A DNA stretch of 64,000 nt from CAYJMQ01 sp964392415. Its GTDB lineage: Bacteria > Bdellovibrionota > JACOXK01 > 2-02-FULL-40-11. The notes below the pieces were generated by a model. That model was given only the letters and a program-made list of their open reading frames with translations, was not told the DNA's origin and did not search any database. The translations under genes were made by a program, and so were the position numbers. Location: assembly GCA_964392415.1 (NCBI GenBank), contig CAYMPL010000001.1:1-64000 (forward strand), written 5' to 3'. Positions 51,168 to 60,311 of the stretch are shown piece after piece. Within the stretch, counting starts at the first letter, position 1. Each line of letters begins with the position of its first letter.

Positions 51168-51506
51168 ATGTCCAGGTTGGAAGTGGATGTAAAATCGATT
51201 CAAAAAATTATTCGTGACCGCGCGTTGAGGGCCCAAAAGATACTTTCGAATTTTGAGGCTCAAGCTGAAAAGACGCTGAAGAACCTCAAAAAGATGCCTT
51301 TGTATCAAACAGCTTTTAAGGCCGCTCTTCATACCAAAGATGAACTCGAAAAACGGGCTTCAGAGGCGAAGGTTCGGGTCTTGGATCTGCTGAATGTTCC
51401 GACAAAAGAGGATCTTAAGCGACTCAACAAAAAGGTAGATGTGCTTGTAAAAAAACTAAAGACCGAGAGCCAGAAAGTGCGTCGGGTGGCTGATACAACT
51501 GATTGA
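51168..51506 (+). CDS. Phasin-like coiled-coil protein
   Basis: 112 residues from the ATG at 51168, preceded by AAAGGAG at good distance; a start at 51147 would place that site inside the gene. Almost entirely helical, Lys/Glu-rich. LLNVPTKEDLKRLNKKVDVLVKKLK resembles the C-terminal part of PhaF/PhaI granule-associated proteins (a VPxxxDLxxLxxKVxxL pattern). Phasins coat polyhydroxyalkanoate granules, but similar proteins lack that role, and no PHA synthase is in the window. Confidence 0.65.
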   Translation: MSRLEVDVKSIQKIIRDRALRAQKILSNFEAQAEKTLKNLKKMPLYQTAFKAALHTKDELEKRASEAKVRVLDLLNVPTKEDLKRLNKKVDVLVKKLKTESQKVRRVADTTD

Positions 51507-51539
51507 AAAAACAATCTCTCAATGTTATAAGCGCTCCTT

Positions 51540-51908
51540 ATGTACGAAATCATTGTAAAGGAGCATTTTTCAGCGGCCCACCAACTGCGTGATATTTCCG
51601 GAATGTGTGAAAATTTACACGGGCATAATTGGCGCGTGGATATTTCCGTTTCTTCTGAGATATTAAATGACATAGGAATTGTGGTTGATTTTAAGGTGGT
51701 CGAAGATACTTCTAAGGAAATCATAGATCGTCTGGATCATCAGATTTTAAACGAGCTTCCGATTTTTCAGGATCTCAATCCCTCCGCGGAAAATATTGCG
51801 CGTTACATTTGTGAAGAATTGAAACGAAAACTGAACTCTGATTCGTTTCGTGTTCGTAAGGTCACCGTTTGGGAAACCGATACTTACGGGGCAAGCTATT
51901 CATGTTAA
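51540..51908 (+). CDS. queD: 6-carboxytetrahydropterin synthase QueD
   Basis: 122 residues. Zinc-binding His residues in HFSAAHQL and LHGHNWRV, catalytic region CENLHGH, DFKVVEDTSKEIIDRLDHQ, and a closing VWETDTYGASY. It makes 6-carboxytetrahydropterin from dihydroneopterin triphosphate for queuosine. The last codons overlap the start of folE2. Confidence 0.94.
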   Translation: MYEIIVKEHFSAAHQLRDISGMCENLHGHNWRVDISVSSEILNDIGIVVDFKVVEDTSKEIIDRLDHQILNELPIFQDLNPSAENIARYICEELKRKLNSDSFRVRKVTVWETDTYGASYSC

Positions 51909-52684
51909 ATGATGTTCAAAATAGCCCAGACCACCGGGGAGTCCCTCTCCAGCAGGTAGGGGTCAAAGGGGTGCGCTATCCCATTAAAGTGAAAGATCGT
52001 CTGAATGGCTCTCAATTAACGATTGGGACATTTAATATGTATGTCGATTTGACTGACAAATATAAGGGGACTCACATGAGCCGGTTTATTGAGATCCTCA
52101 ATCGCTATCATGACGCGATTGATGTTGAAAATTTCAATCCCATTTTAAAAGAGATGAGAAACCGGCTCGAGGCGGATATTTCCGTGCTCGAAGTTTCTTT
52201 CCCCTATTTTATCAAGAAAGCGGCGCCGGTCTCTCGGGCGGAGAGCCTCATGGAGTATTCGTGCCGTCTCTGGGGGAGGCAAGATTCGGAAAAGACTGAT
52301 TTTCTGATATCAGCTGAGGTTCCTGTGACAACCTTGTGCCCCTGTTCAAAAGAAATCAGTGAAAGAGGGGCGCATAATCAGCGGTCACATGTCATCTTGT
52401 CTATTCGTTCGAATGCCTTTGTCTGGCTTGAGGATTTAATTCGCGTTGCTGAAGACAGCGCAAGCGCAGAACTCTATCCGCTTTTAAAGCGCGTCGATGA
52501 GAAGGCGGTAACGGAAAGGGCTTATGATCATCCACGATTTGCTGAAGATGTGGTTCGTGAAGTTACACTCAGGCTCGACGATTGGTCTCAAATTCAGTGG
52601 TATTCGGTCGAGTGCGAGAATTTTGAATCGATCCATGGTCACAACGCGTACGCTTTTTTGAAAAAGGATAAATCATGTCATTAA
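51902..52684 (+). CDS. folE2: GTP cyclohydrolase IB (FolE2)
   Basis: 260 residues from the ATG at 51902, which overlaps the queD stop; the open frame starts 11 codons earlier inside queD. DVQNSPDHRGVPLQQVGVKG opens the protein as in FolE2. The metal-site Cys is in TTLCPCSKEIS, and HNQRSHV and ESIHGHNAY are the family His motifs. It makes dihydroneopterin triphosphate, the substrate of QueD, and does not need zinc specifically. Its place here suggests a dedicated supply for queuosine. Confidence 0.92.
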   Translation: MLNDVQNSPDHRGVPLQQVGVKGVRYPIKVKDRLNGSQLTIGTFNMYVDLTDKYKGTHMSRFIEILNRYHDAIDVENFNPILKEMRNRLEADISVLEVSFPYFIKKAAPVSRAESLMEYSCRLWGRQDSEKTDFLISAEVPVTTLCPCSKEISERGAHNQRSHVILSIRSNAFVWLEDLIRVAEDSASAELYPLLKRVDEKAVTERAYDHPRFAEDVVREVTLRLDDWSQIQWYSVECENFESIHGHNAYAFLKKDKSCH

Positions 52685-53355
52685 GAAGCGTTGTTCTTCT
52701 TTCTTCTGGGCTCGACTCAACGGTTAATTTTTGCAAGGCGTTGAGGGAGACAGAGGTTGTTCTTTCACTGACATTTGATTATGGACAAAGGTCAGCCGTT
52801 TCAGAAATCTCTGCCGCGGCAAAAATTTCTGAAAAATATGGAATAAATCATCGTATCATTCGATTGGATTGGCTGAAGGAGATGACGCTGACATCCCTTG
52901 TGAATCGCTCTTTGGATATTCCTAAACTTTCTCCAGCTCATCTGGATAATCGTGAAATAACTTTAAAAAGCGCGGCCGAAGTTTGGGTTCCAAATCGAAA
53001 CGGCGTGTTTATTCATATCGCCGCAGCCATCGCGGAAGTGATGAGGGTAGAGTTCATTGTTGTCGGTTTTAATGCGGAAGAGGCAAAAACATTTCCAGAC
53101 AATAGTCAGGAATTTATCGACCGGGTTAACCAGAGCCTCGAGTTTTCAACGCTCACAAAACCGAAAGTGATCTGCTACACAGCTTCTTTTAACAAAAAAG
53201 AGATTGTTCAGCTCGGCCGCGAACTCAACGCCCCCTTTGAACTGATGTGGAGCTGTTATGAGGCGGGGGAGAAAATGTGCGGAAAATGTGAATCGTGTTT
53301 AAGATTTATGAGGGCGATTTCCGATGAAAATCGTGCAAACAAAATTTATAAATAA
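52675..53355 (+). CDS. queC: 7-cyano-7-deazaguanine synthase QueC
   Basis: 226 residues. PP-loop VVLLSSGLDSTVN, LTFDYGQRS, WVPNRNGVFIHIAAAIAE and a C-terminal zinc site WSCYEAGEKMCGKCESC. It makes preQ0 from carboxydeazaguanine. queE is missing from the window. It overlaps both folE2 and the DUF366 gene. Confidence 0.95.
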   Translation: MSLRSVVLLSSGLDSTVNFCKALRETEVVLSLTFDYGQRSAVSEISAAAKISEKYGINHRIIRLDWLKEMTLTSLVNRSLDIPKLSPAHLDNREITLKSAAEVWVPNRNGVFIHIAAAIAEVMRVEFIVVGFNAEEAKTFPDNSQEFIDRVNQSLEFSTLTKPKVICYTASFNKKEIVQLGRELNAPFELMWSCYEAGEKMCGKCESCLRFMRAISDENRANKIYK

Positions 53356-53884
53356 ACGAATTATCTATGATGGTACCCAGCTTGCCCCTCATTGGATCTA
53401 TAAAAACTTCGATATCTTAGGCGATGCCATCGTCGGCTTTATAGGACCTGCGGATGTCCCGCTCAAAAATATGGTCGATCTCGAGGATGTAAAATCCCAA
53501 AGCCCGATCTATTCCGAACTGATGCTTCATTTTATCGCTGAGTTTTTTGACACCGATCTCGAAAAAGCGATTTATCGCCAGCGGCTTCTCATGGTAATTA
53601 TGAAAGAATGTTTAGAAAAAAGGATTGGAAAAAGTCTTCAAAGACGAGGCGACGATCTTTTTGATGGAAAGAGAAAGCTCACCGTATCGATCGCAACAGC
53701 GTCGCCGGTTTCAGCGCTGATCCATGCGGGGATCAATATTAAGTCAAAAAACACCCCTGTCTTAACAGCGGGTTTGATTGATTATCAGCTTTCGGCAAAG
53801 TCTTTAGCTCTTGAAATTGTCTCTCTTTTCAAAAGAGAATGTGATTCGATTTGGAAAGCAAGATGCAAGGTTCAGGCAAGATAG
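53324..53884 (+). CDS. DUF366-family protein in the queuosine cluster
   Basis: 186 residues. YDGTQLAPHWIYKNF...GDAIVGFIGPADV, MVDLEDVKSQSPIYSELMLHFIAEFF and KLTVSIATASPVSALIHAGINI are the DUF366 pattern. Function unknown. It overlaps queC by 32 bases, so the two are tightly coupled. A role in 7-deazaguanine handling is inference from position. It ends just before a repeat copy. Confidence 0.78.
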   Translation: MKIVQTKFINKRIIYDGTQLAPHWIYKNFDILGDAIVGFIGPADVPLKNMVDLEDVKSQSPIYSELMLHFIAEFFDTDLEKAIYRQRLLMVIMKECLEKRIGKSLQRRGDDLFDGKRKLTVSIATASPVSALIHAGINIKSKNTPVLTAGLIDYQLSAKSLALEIVSLFKRECDSIWKARCKVQAR

Positions 53885-53889
53885 CCATT

Positions 53890-53920
53890 GTCATCCTGAG
53901 GGCGAAGCCCGAAGGATCTC
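53890..53920. repeat. Dispersed repeat after DUF366 (copy 12)
   Basis: GTCATCCTGAGGGCGAAGCC then GAAGGATCTC, between convergent genes. Confidence 0.85.
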
Positions 53921-53921
53921 T

Positions 53922-53952
53922 GAGGAAGATTTTAAAATCACAAATCTTCCTC
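53922..53952. terminator. Bidirectional hairpin between the convergent DUF366 and lipoprotein genes
   Basis: GAGGAAGATTT and AAATCTTCCTC form a perfect 11-bp stem. The right arm overlaps the last codons of the minus-strand lipoprotein. Confidence 0.5.
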
Positions 53953-54888
53953 GATCTCATAATACTGGGTCACAAAGCTTGTCAGAAGATCTACGATCAA
54001 CTCCCGTATGACCGCCCTTTTTAAAGTCTTTTTGACTTTAAAATTCCCCTTTCCCTTTTCATTTTTTTCTATCTCTATATTTACGAGGTCATTTAGAAGC
54101 GGTTCATAATCGACTGGTATAATGGTATTGTCAACATTAACTCTAAAGATTGCCTTATCAAAACCACTCTCTTTCGGTTGGAGAATGGTCTTCCCATTTT
54201 CCTTAACCTCTTCCCAAACGCTCTTTAAGTGATAATGTTTTCCAAAAAAATGATAAAAATTTACGTAAATATCATCCAGAAGTTCTTTTATACCTGAAAC
54301 ATCTTTTTCTTTGACCAGGAGATCGGCGGCATGATGAAAATCCTTCAATTTTTGAGCGTCGAGAATCGGTTCTGAAGTAAAGTAGCGAATCGTTTCCATG
54401 AGAAGATCTTCATTTTGAATGATTTCAATCAAGGCATTTCTGGCTTCATGCCTGTTGTATTTAAGTGTTAAAATCTCAAGTAATTTCCCAATGGTATCTT
54501 CTTTTCCTCCTTTCAAATACGACTTTGTTTCTTTAGAATCTGTTTTCCAATCGTAGGCCATGCGGAGCGCGGTTGCGAATGAAGAAAGAGTCATGGTGCG
54601 ATCATTTGCCAGGTTCGAGAATTTCAAGTGATCAATAATTCGGGTTAATCCGTATTTATTAAGACCTAATTTGGCAAGAGAAAAATCCTCTGCCAGGGGA
54701 GAGAAGTTTGCGACGTTATTCAAATCAGATTTAACTTTAGGATTATTTGGAGGATTATTTGAATGATTATCCCCCGCCTGATTGTTTAGATTGTTTGATT
54801 GGAGGGGGGGCTCAGATGGAGAACAGCCTAACATCAAAAGACATAAAAATATAATATAATTTTTCCCCATTGTTAGTTTCACCATCAT
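53938..54888 (-). CDS. Lipoprotein of unknown function, coupled to the metalloprotease
   Basis: 316 residues. The lipobox is LMLGC (Cys about 22), followed by an Asn/Pro-rich linker and a helical and mixed domain with no recognised family. The start overlaps the upstream gene's stop (TAATG), so translation is coupled to the large protease. An ATG at 54870 is an alternative start. It may assist or be processed by the protease; inference only. Confidence 0.72.
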   Translation of the reverse strand: MMVKLTMGKNYIIFLCLLMLGCSPSEPPLQSNNLNNQAGDNHSNNPPNNPKVKSDLNNVANFSPLAEDFSLAKLGLNKYGLTRIIDHLKFSNLANDRTMTLSSFATALRMAYDWKTDSKETKSYLKGGKEDTIGKLLEILTLKYNRHEARNALIEIIQNEDLLMETIRYFTSEPILDAQKLKDFHHAADLLVKEKDVSGIKELLDDIYVNFYHFFGKHYHLKSVWEEVKENGKTILQPKESGFDKAIFRVNVDNTIIPVDYEPLLNDLVNIEIEKNEKGKGNFKVKKTLKRAVIRELIVDLLTSFVTQYYEIEEDL

Positions 54889-57800
54889 TAGTCCAATGAA
54901 ATAGATTTGTTATTATAAAGATAATGTATCATCTCAATCCTCTGCCGATAGGCGTTCAAAGATCTTTTTACAATATTTAATCTTGAAATAATATTGCTCT
55001 CTGGATTTTCTGGATCCAATTCCTTTTCTTTCTCTTTCAGCTTCTCCATGAGTTTTTCTTTATTATCGTAAAGAGAAATTCCAGGCAATACTGTATTTAA
55101 TTCATTGAGATATTCTCTAAGACTGCTGAGTATACCTTTGGCAGGGAGTTCTTTATTTGCTTTTTCGATGATTGAATTAAGTTTTGCTATCATATTAGCT
55201 TTTTCATCTTCATCAAGCAGGAGAATTACCCGTGTAGGGCTGCTTTCTTTTGTAATCATGATCACCGCAGGATGAATAAGGGGGTTTAGCGCCATAATAT
55301 GCTCCTCCGTGATATTGGATAAATCTTCTGCCAGATTCTGGATCAGGGAAATAGCTTTCTTAACCTCTTTTAAAGAGAGGGAGGTCAATTTCTGAAAAAT
55401 TTTATTATATGCCTCGATGAGCGTATAGGTCGGTGTTGTCGGATATGCCAAAACCGCCTCTTTTTTAGCTGAAAAAATTTTTCCTTTTTCATGGTCTATG
55501 AGAAATGTGTGTGGTTCATCTGCATTTAAAAGTGAAAGTCTTTGCAACTCTTCATCATTCAGCTCCAATTCATTGATGTTAAAGAATTCCGCTGCGTCTT
55601 CGGAAGGGCTTGCAAAGGCTGTTACCACTGAATCGCCTGAAGGGACCTTATTCATAAATCTTTGAATAGCCGTAAAGACAATGTCATTGGGAGTGGAGAT
55701 ATCGGTAGCAACCGTGTAAAAGAATTCAAATAGTTTATCTTGGTAAAGAGGGAAGTCAAAATAGGTTGTCCTTAAGGCCGACCAGGGGTCGACGCCTAAA
55801 TTGCGAGTGCTAAGCGCATCTGCCGCAAGCAGTTTATCAATCCATGTTCCCCGGGCGAGAAGTTCATCTTCGCCTAGGAATTTGGGATGAATGATATCTT
55901 TATAGACCCGATCTTTATCGAGAATGATTTGGGTAAAGAAGTCAAAGCCGATGGCAGCCGCTTTTTCCAGGTCTTCCAGGAGTATTTTCCATTCATCTTC
56001 TTTGAGCGGTTCGTCTGTTAATGTTGTGCTCTTTGTTCCAACATGAATCTGGTAGTCTAAGAATTCTCTTAAAGGGAGGAAATAATAGTTGATCAGATTT
56101 TTACTATATTCTCTTTCAGCTTCCGGAGTATTTTTAAAATGGATTTTTTTATTTCTAAAGTTTCTGTGCGCATATCCATCATGATATTTTTTTACAAGAT
56201 ATTCTGCGATTTTTTCAGCGCTCTCTCCGCGGTCCCAGTGATTGCAAAGAGGATCTATAGGGACGCTCTGATCGGAACAGAAGAGATAGTTTTCATGGAA
56301 GTCAAAATCGCCGCTAAATGCGTAGGCCAATGCCGCTTTGTCGTAAGGGCCTGGCGTTCCTTCCTCGCTGTCTTCGATTGCAAGGTAGTCCATTGCGGAT
56401 GATGTTTGAATCTTTTCAGAGATGTAATGTTTTTTATCGAGCGAGCCTTTGAAATTGTGAGCCAGACCCAAATTATGCCCCATTTCATGAACCAGTGTGT
56501 TGAGAATGATTTCCTGAAAGAGTTCTTCTTCTGTTTTTTTAAGAAACCACGGCTCCGCAGGAGCGCCCCCCGCAGGGGTTTCTTCCAGGGCAGGATAGTA
56601 ACAGCGGTCAGAAAGGTTTTTATAATGATACAGGGCGCTCTCCAGCGTCTCGGGTTTTTTTATCTCTTCAAATATTTTTTTAAAGGAGGGGGCATACGAG
56701 CCCTCATGAATTAATTCAGAAATCGATTTTGTTGTATCAGGATTATTTGCATCAGGCTTCATTTGGGATTGCATGAAGTTCATCCTCTCTCTTTTTTCCA
56801 GGATATGAAGAACGGTCTGTTTGATATTTCCGGCGAATATATAGGTATCAGCATTTATAATTTCCCCGGTCAGTCCGTCGGCATAACTTGGGCCTAGTCC
56901 CAGAGGGCCCTTAAAAATCGGGTCTTCAATCCAGACGATAAAATTATGTTTAAGATCGCCCAGTTCTTCACCCGAGATTCCAGGGTGGTTTTCCTGGAGT
57001 TCAATCAGGGGGTTCCCTGCGATTTTCATATCTTTTAAAACCTCATTCCACCGGGCAATCACTTTTTTCACGAGAAATTTATATTTCTTAGGGAAATTCC
57101 GGGATAAAGTATATTTAATTTTTTTATTCGGATCCCAATGCAGCGCATATCTCTTTTCTTCCGCTTCATTGTATTTGTCGTACGATTTTATTTTTGTTGA
57201 AAAGATACCCACATGTTCTCTTAATCGTTCTGTATACAAGGTGGATTTAAAATTTTTATTTTCTTTTCTCTTTAAGAAGCTTGCTTTCAATTTTAAAGTG
57301 AATGTTTTCCCCGTTGATTCTTCACTGTCTGGCGCCTCTTTCCTGAATGTTTTTTGAACGACAAGATTTAAGGATTCTTCATCCTGATTTAAATCAAGTA
57401 GATCTGAACTTACTTCGGTAATATGGTTGAGATTTTCGTAAATTTTAAATTGAATAAAATCGACGGGGATTAATTTCAAGCGTGCAAAATTAATTTTTGC
57501 GTATTTTCTTTCATTCCAGGGGCGTTCCCTTTCTGTTTCAATTTCCTTGTGGGTTATTTCGTCATCGCCATTTTTTTCTCTTTCGACATCGACATGTTTT
57601 TCCAATGGAAAAACAAGGACCGGTTCCGCAAGGGAATGATCGTCTTTGTATCGGGGATCGATGGCATAAAGAGTCAGGTTATTTTCGCTGAATTCAAATT
57701 TTGCGGATGCCGATGTTCCTGATGAATCCCCGAGATGGGTAATTCCGGTATCTGCCGAGGCTCCAACGACGGTTACTTTATAATAAAATTCTCCGTCTGT

Positions 57801-57938
57801 AAAAAAATTTTTTTCAAGTCTCTGAACTTCAGGCAGAATCTCTTTGACCGGCCGCTTTTTGGCGCATGATGGACCGACGAGAAAAATAAAACCAAGGCCA
57901 ACAATTTGAAGAATGTGAGAATATTTTTTTATTTTCAT
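54888..57938 (-). CDS. Large zinc-dependent metalloprotease lipoprotein (metzincin-type motif)
   Basis: 1016 residues from the ATG at 57938; a start four codons upstream (57950) is also possible. The signal ends in GPSC, a lipobox, so it is probably lipid-anchored. The zinc site is LVHEMGHNLGLAHNFKGS, the HExxHxxGxxH pattern of metzincins, followed by SAMDYLAIEDSEEG, a likely Met-turn. This matches the zinc-dependent metalloproteases of the DUF5117-like group from Gram-negative bacteria. Large N- and C-terminal parts (about 440 residues each) have no recognised domain; the C-terminal end is helical. It lies between a barrel protein and a second lipoprotein. Confidence 0.85.
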   Translation of the reverse strand: MKIKKYSHILQIVGLGFIFLVGPSCAKKRPVKEILPEVQRLEKNFFTDGEFYYKVTVVGASADTGITHLGDSSGTSASAKFEFSENNLTLYAIDPRYKDDHSLAEPVLVFPLEKHVDVEREKNGDDEITHKEIETERERPWNERKYAKINFARLKLIPVDFIQFKIYENLNHITEVSSDLLDLNQDEESLNLVVQKTFRKEAPDSEESTGKTFTLKLKASFLKRKENKNFKSTLYTERLREHVGIFSTKIKSYDKYNEAEEKRYALHWDPNKKIKYTLSRNFPKKYKFLVKKVIARWNEVLKDMKIAGNPLIELQENHPGISGEELGDLKHNFIVWIEDPIFKGPLGLGPSYADGLTGEIINADTYIFAGNIKQTVLHILEKRERMNFMQSQMKPDANNPDTTKSISELIHEGSYAPSFKKIFEEIKKPETLESALYHYKNLSDRCYYPALEETPAGGAPAEPWFLKKTEEELFQEIILNTLVHEMGHNLGLAHNFKGSLDKKHYISEKIQTSSAMDYLAIEDSEEGTPGPYDKAALAYAFSGDFDFHENYLFCSDQSVPIDPLCNHWDRGESAEKIAEYLVKKYHDGYAHRNFRNKKIHFKNTPEAEREYSKNLINYYFLPLREFLDYQIHVGTKSTTLTDEPLKEDEWKILLEDLEKAAAIGFDFFTQIILDKDRVYKDIIHPKFLGEDELLARGTWIDKLLAADALSTRNLGVDPWSALRTTYFDFPLYQDKLFEFFYTVATDISTPNDIVFTAIQRFMNKVPSGDSVVTAFASPSEDAAEFFNINELELNDEELQRLSLLNADEPHTFLIDHEKGKIFSAKKEAVLAYPTTPTYTLIEAYNKIFQKLTSLSLKEVKKAISLIQNLAEDLSNITEEHIMALNPLIHPAVIMITKESSPTRVILLLDEDEKANMIAKLNSIIEKANKELPAKGILSSLREYLNELNTVLPGISLYDNKEKLMEKLKEKEKELDPENPESNIISRLNIVKRSLNAYRQRIEMIHYLYNNKSISLD

Positions 57939-57939
57939 A

Positions 57940-58728
57940 TTAAAATCCATAGTTCAATCCGAGGAAGAGTTCGCTTCCTTCCACATCAAAAAGTTCAATG
58001 TTTAATTCCTGACCATTGTTTTTATATTGCCGCCCCCCTGCGGAATGTCCGAGAGAAAGACCGAGGGCATCGGTTGCCTGATAATCCAATGATTGAACAA
58101 ATGAGTAAGTTGCTTTTGGCGATTTATTATAAGTTGCGAAATTGAGGAGACTCCAGGCTGTGTTTAGCGCGAGTATGTCCGTAAAAGCGAAACCGATAAG
58201 CAGGGTATTTGTCATTCCATAATGTTTGTTAGATGTCCCATTTTTGGCTGTTCGGAAACGATTGGCAAAGTAGGTTCCCGAAAGATCGTACCCAAAATGA
58301 AATTGTGAAAGATCTTTCGAAAGCCCCAGCCCTGTTGTCAAAGCAAAGATTTGGCTTCGTTTCTGGCTCTCTTGAGAAAGAGGCAAAAAGAGTTTTCCGT
58401 AGCCATTAAGCGTAATCTCTGTCTCCGGATGGGTATAAATATCTGAAACAGAGGTTCCAACGACAGCATCTTTTAAGAAAGCTTTTTTCTCCTGGGTGAA
58501 CGATTTTACAAAACCGAGATCGAGTGTGCTTCGAATATGTTCAGCCCACTCGTATATGCCAATGACTGAAAAGTCATTATAGACATTTTTATGATTACGA
58601 TTGATGCCAGTCACAAGAGAGTTGGAAATGTTTGCAGAGAGCATACCGCTCTCATCTTGAGCCTTCACCGGTTGCCCAAACAGACACAACAACCCTATAA
58701 GACCCAATAGCCCAACGAATACCTTCAT
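57940..58728 (-). CDS. Outer-membrane beta-barrel-like protein
   Basis: 262 residues. A signal peptide (about 1-23, ending VKAQ) leads to repeated amphipathic strands and a C-terminal FLGLNYGF, terminal Phe as in outer-membrane barrels. No named family recognised. It starts a minus-strand run with the metalloprotease, whose start lies one to eight bases from this stop, so the three genes probably form one operon. Confidence 0.75.
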   Translation of the reverse strand: MKVFVGLLGLIGLLCLFGQPVKAQDESGMLSANISNSLVTGINRNHKNVYNDFSVIGIYEWAEHIRSTLDLGFVKSFTQEKKAFLKDAVVGTSVSDIYTHPETEITLNGYGKLFLPLSQESQKRSQIFALTTGLGLSKDLSQFHFGYDLSGTYFANRFRTAKNGTSNKHYGMTNTLLIGFAFTDILALNTAWSLLNFATYNKSPKATYSFVQSLDYQATDALGLSLGHSAGGRQYKNNGQELNIELFDVEGSELFLGLNYGF

Positions 58729-59117
58729 ACCCCTATAAATTGCAAGGGGTATGCCAAGGGATCAGGTGACAAAAATGGTCAGTTTTAAGCTTGAAGAGCC
58801 GACAAATCTACAGAGTTGTCCGAAGGAATCGACCTTGAGGGACGAAAATTGTCACCGGCTTTTGGCACTTTCTATGACAAAGAATATTTAGATATTTCAA
58901 TAGGTTATAAAAAAACTGAAACATAGCATGAATAATTTTTACGCATCTAATCGAGGACACTTTCCAATGAGCTTTAGAAGGCTAAAAAACGTAACCTATG
59001 AAAATGACAGATTAAATTGAGTTTGTCTTTTCTTTGGTACATCGGTTGCACACCATCCCCTTAGCTTCAGACAATCATGTTTGAAGCAACATAAGTACGT
59101 TTAAGGAGGTAACTACT
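58729..59117. other. 389-base divergent intergenic region with a spaced inverted repeat
   Basis: No protein gene is evident; a 17-codon frame at 58968-59021 (ATG to TGA) has only a weak GAGGA-like ribosome site. GGTGACAA (58765-58772) and TTGTCACC (58849-58856) form a perfect 8-bp inverted repeat 76 bases apart. Downstream, AAGGAGGT at 59103-59110 is a very strong ribosome binding site for the lipoprotein at 59118. No convincing -35/-10 pair was found. Confidence 0.5.
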
Positions 59118-60191
59118 ATGAAACGCACATTAACGATATTGGCTATCGCTGCGGCTATGATTACTTTTGTAGCTTGCGGTAAGAGAAGCCATGATGATCA
59201 AGGTGCATCACCTGAATCTACAGTTGTTCTTCCTACCGGGGATTATTCCGGTAAGCAAGAGATCGGTATTTTTAAGGTGGCTGCGACAACCGACGAACAC
59301 AAAAAGATCCTTTCTGATCTGAAAAAAGAGAGGATGGATCTTGAAGTGAGCATGAACAAGTGGTTCGACGATAATGAGGTCGATCCGGTCCTTCTTTATC
59401 AAGGAAAGACAGTAACAATGCTCGATAAAGCGGTTACGGCTCGTCTTGAGGCGAACCAGTCAGCGATCTCTCGTCTGGATACTACCATTGCTGAAATCGA
59501 AAAAGAGTTGATCGATTTTAAGATCAATTTTATCGATTTCAAAGTTTCCAAAACGTTGGATGGAAACTATAAAGTATCGGGACTGAAGATCTTTACTGAC
59601 AAAGATAATCCCGCTTATGCCCGTGATGAAAATGGAAACATCATTCATTACAAGGGCAAGCCGATTATCTACGGTGAAGACTATCCCGGACATGGGAAAC
59701 ATCAATTCATCCCCAAAGGATTTGTTTTTGGGTTGTCTGAATTGATGAATGAGGGCTCGATGAACTACCATGCTAAAAGCGGTTCACTTTCGTTTTCAGT
59801 TCTCAATAAAGGGGTGACATATGCCTTTATAGGAGAAGTGAAGACGGATGAAAAAGGCGAATCGGTCATTTCTGGAAATATGGTAGTGAGCGAAGAATCG
59901 GGAAAAGAGCTCCAGAGCGAACCTTGGAAAGTATCGCTTGTTTCTCTCCCAAAACCGCTCGGCGCCAAAGAGGATTTGGTGGTAACAGAACCTAAATCCG
60001 AAGGTATGGCTGCAGATGCAGGGGTTGCTAAGGTTGAGACATCTGGGTCTAAACCGCTCAGCGCCAAAGAGGATTTGGTGATAAAACAATCACAACCTCA
60101 ATCCGAAGGCATCGCTGCAGATGCAAAGGCTTCTGATGAGCCTAAGGCATCTGGAAAAATGTCTATTAGGGAAGAAGAAAAGACAGAATAA
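59118..60191 (+). CDS. Lipoprotein with C-terminal duplicated segment, strongly translated
   Basis: 357 residues. MKRTLTILAIAAAMITFVACGK has lipobox FVAC. The middle is a Lys/Glu-rich helix (about 56-135) followed by beta-strands (about 136-280). The C-terminal tail holds two imperfect copies of KPLxAKEDLVVxxx...SEGxAADA, at about 277-300 and 311-337. The ribosome binding site AAGGAGGT is near-perfect, so the protein is probably abundant. No family recognised. Two hairpins follow, so it is likely a single-gene transcript. Confidence 0.82.
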   Translation: MKRTLTILAIAAAMITFVACGKRSHDDQGASPESTVVLPTGDYSGKQEIGIFKVAATTDEHKKILSDLKKERMDLEVSMNKWFDDNEVDPVLLYQGKTVTMLDKAVTARLEANQSAISRLDTTIAEIEKELIDFKINFIDFKVSKTLDGNYKVSGLKIFTDKDNPAYARDENGNIIHYKGKPIIYGEDYPGHGKHQFIPKGFVFGLSELMNEGSMNYHAKSGSLSFSVLNKGVTYAFIGEVKTDEKGESVISGNMVVSEESGKELQSEPWKVSLVSLPKPLGAKEDLVVTEPKSEGMAADAGVAKVETSGSKPLSAKEDLVIKQSQPQSEGIAADAKASDEPKASGKMSIREEEKTE

Positions 60192-60220
60192 AGAAAATTA
60201 ACCTTTATTAATTTTCTTTT
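60190..60220 (+). terminator. AT-rich hairpin after the lipoprotein
   Basis: AAAGAAAATTAA and TTAATTTTCTTT, perfect 12-bp stem with 6-base loop. Confidence 0.5.
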
Positions 60221-60242
60221 CTAAATTCTTCTTGCATGAATG

Positions 60243-60288
60243 ATAGAGCCAGGTTCTTAACAAAAGAGCTTGGCTCTATTTTTTTTTG
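60243..60288 (+). terminator. Rho-independent terminator before phoH
   Basis: ATAGAGCCA pairs with TGGCTCTAT and is followed by nine T residues, a classical intrinsic terminator. It ends the lipoprotein transcript. Confidence 0.8.
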
Positions 60289-60311
60289 TATGTTATAGTC
60301 AAAAAAGCTTT

